A stretch of 5,675 bases of DNA, taken from positions 1-5,675 of the forward strand of contig QEUY01000292.1 in the NCBI GenBank assembly GCA_003577365.1, given 5' to 3'. The notes beneath the pieces were generated by a model, which worked only from the letters and a program-made list of their open reading frames with translations, ran no database searches and was not told the DNA's origin. A program made the position numbers and the translations under genes. The DNA comes from Chloroflexota bacterium (GTDB lineage Bacteria; Chloroflexota; Anaerolineae; Caldilineales; Caldilineaceae). Below, one piece after another: positions 5,601-5,675 of this stretch (its first letter is position 1; every line of letters begins with the position of its first letter).

Positions 5601-5675
5601 GCCGGCATCCAGATCAGCAAGGACTGGGACCGGGTTGAAAGCCCATGGTATAACCTGTTCAACGAGATTGCGCTG
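2661..5675 (+). CDS. Transmembrane sensor: signal peptide, 14-repeat double propeller, Y_Y_Y-like domain, TM helix, AAA/STAND-type ATPase (3' truncated)
   Basis: The open frame gives 1005 residues and continues past the right edge. Residues 1-34 are a signal peptide (hydrophobic VAALALVVMLLGAWGLA, then AQAAA). Residues ~50-640 hold 14 repeats of the two-component-regulator propeller type ([LI]W.G...GL.R[YF].G), with the key Trp near residues 72, 115, 152, 189, (230 is Ile), 274, 320, 363, 406, 446, 486, 537, 580 and 621. Fourteen repeats fit two seven-bladed propellers. A Y_Y_Y-like beta domain follows (~655-737), then one transmembrane helix (~757-776) with NNRRR on the cytoplasmic side. Instead of a histidine kinase comes NPYISGEPV...MFFGRRD (794-813), Walker A GERRIGKT (831-838) and Walker B LILLLDEMD (943-951, D948 and E949), an intact P-loop ATPase of the NPY/FFGR AAA/STAND kind. 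Propellers should lie outside the membrane and the ATPase inside. Ligand and output domain are unknown. ATG 2661 is the only ATG after the in-frame stop at 2526; its SD is weak. Confidence 0.9.
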   Translation, partial: MRAGITQAHACWPVAALALVVMLLGAWGLAQAAARTASEAAQDPRWTQFTQQAAGLRSDNIWSILVDEKGLWFGGDGISRFDGVWATYAPLPIDGSEQVGLVQAMARDGAQGEIWAATDAGVVLRWEQTQWAPVFELSSAIHALAVVAGEVWIGSAEGLYRYDGSTPTLVDALGRQPVFALLVDRGVVWAGAQNGLWRFREGRWTQVGRNEANFAQGVYVLLVDRGGALIVGTPYGLGWRLREGVAWQWFETVDERGEPALVQALAEDTLGRIWAGTDGAGAFALRLRDQHVDHAGFTGDANLTTRFVRDLAVDRDGSIWFATPAGIFRYQGHMWVADVQGESADDARNHINDLLVDRSGVLWVATGGGGVRRKQGPGGPETVYTAAQGVTDSVLVLEEDRQGAIWAGGFDGLFQFAGDTWTTPVAAADLPNPVVTTLLADSSWLWIGTEAGLARYQVATGRLEEEPTLVGHTVEALALDTLGRLWVGTSDRGLWLREGDAGWRHFVHDPADPDSLPGDVIGGSGLAADPNIAGGMWAIVRDQGLVHWNGVRWQRVGGMGRLPSNLLWTLYTDPSDGALWVGSEAGATRYDGVTWGTLGVQDGLQSASVYAIVRTRDGAYWIGGRAGLTYFKPDATPPWLALGALTGEVQTPPGGDPQVTVGTDAVIEFTAGDLQTDRAKLAVLYRLLGPGVAPEWQPVSAEYITLHFDQPGAYTLELWARDQSFNYSAPASLRMMAVVPPVEVEVPVLGPVATGPFRALVILGSIALLGATYVTLEVLNNRRRGLEAVARAYNPYISGEPVRRDDMFFGRRDLVQRIVDTLHNNSIMIYGERRIGKTTLLYQLVTVLREVDDPDYWFVPIYVDLEGTPQEEFFHYLMEEIVVGVESLEGAAEEIAPHLAGLRVYTTPDSAYSDRDFNRDLNRLTHVLEAYGVRHDPAKQLRLILLLDEMDVMSRYDSLVQQQLRRIFMREFAATLGAVVAGIQISKDWDRVESPWYNLFNEIAL
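4929..5015 (+). other. Transmembrane helix and basic cytoplasmic anchor within the sensor gene
   Basis: FRALVILGSIALLGATYVTL (residues 757-776) is the only long hydrophobic stretch after the signal peptide. It is followed by EVLNNRRRG, so the positive-inside rule places the propellers outside and the ATPase inside. Confidence 0.8.

Overview
The window is high-GC bacterial DNA. It carries two genes at the left, a gene-poor stretch of about 1.2 kb in the middle, and one very large gene that runs off the right edge. The gene styles suggest a member of the Chloroflexota (Anaerolineae/Caldilineae-like): a Pro/Thr/Ala linker on a surface protein, an NPY...FFGR-type ATPase, and dispersed intergenic GC-rich and GCAAAGA repeats. 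This is an inference from style; no marker gene is present.

Left block (1-1472, plus strand): the C-terminal end of a probable exported protein (Pro/Ala-rich linker plus a small, probably beta-rich domain) is followed 37 nt later by a complete phosphotriesterase-family metallohydrolase. The hydrolase has all six expected metal-ligand positions and a clear Shine-Dalgarno sequence. The two may share a transcript. A small hairpin follows the hydrolase stop codon.

Middle block (1473-2660): this region holds dispersed-type repeats (a 22-nt near-identical direct repeat and a 9-nt perfect tandem). It also holds a possible small exported protein on the minus strand (1830-2183), supported by an SD-like sequence, a candidate promoter and a T-rich terminator-like hairpin. 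An AT-richer divergent promoter region contains two perfect 10-bp palindromes. A 260-nt structured leader precedes the big gene, and a 17-nt near-perfect direct repeat brackets that leader.

Right block (2661-5675+): one open frame of at least 1005 residues. It encodes a signal peptide, 14 two-component-regulator-type propeller repeats (two probable seven-bladed propellers), a Y_Y_Y-like domain, one transmembrane helix, and then a cytoplasmic P-loop ATPase of the AAA/STAND type where a histidine kinase would normally sit. The Walker A and Walker B motifs are intact, and the C-terminus lies outside the window. It looks like a one-protein transmembrane receptor that couples an HTCS-type extracellular sensor to a STAND-like switch ATPase. 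This is the most interesting object in the window.
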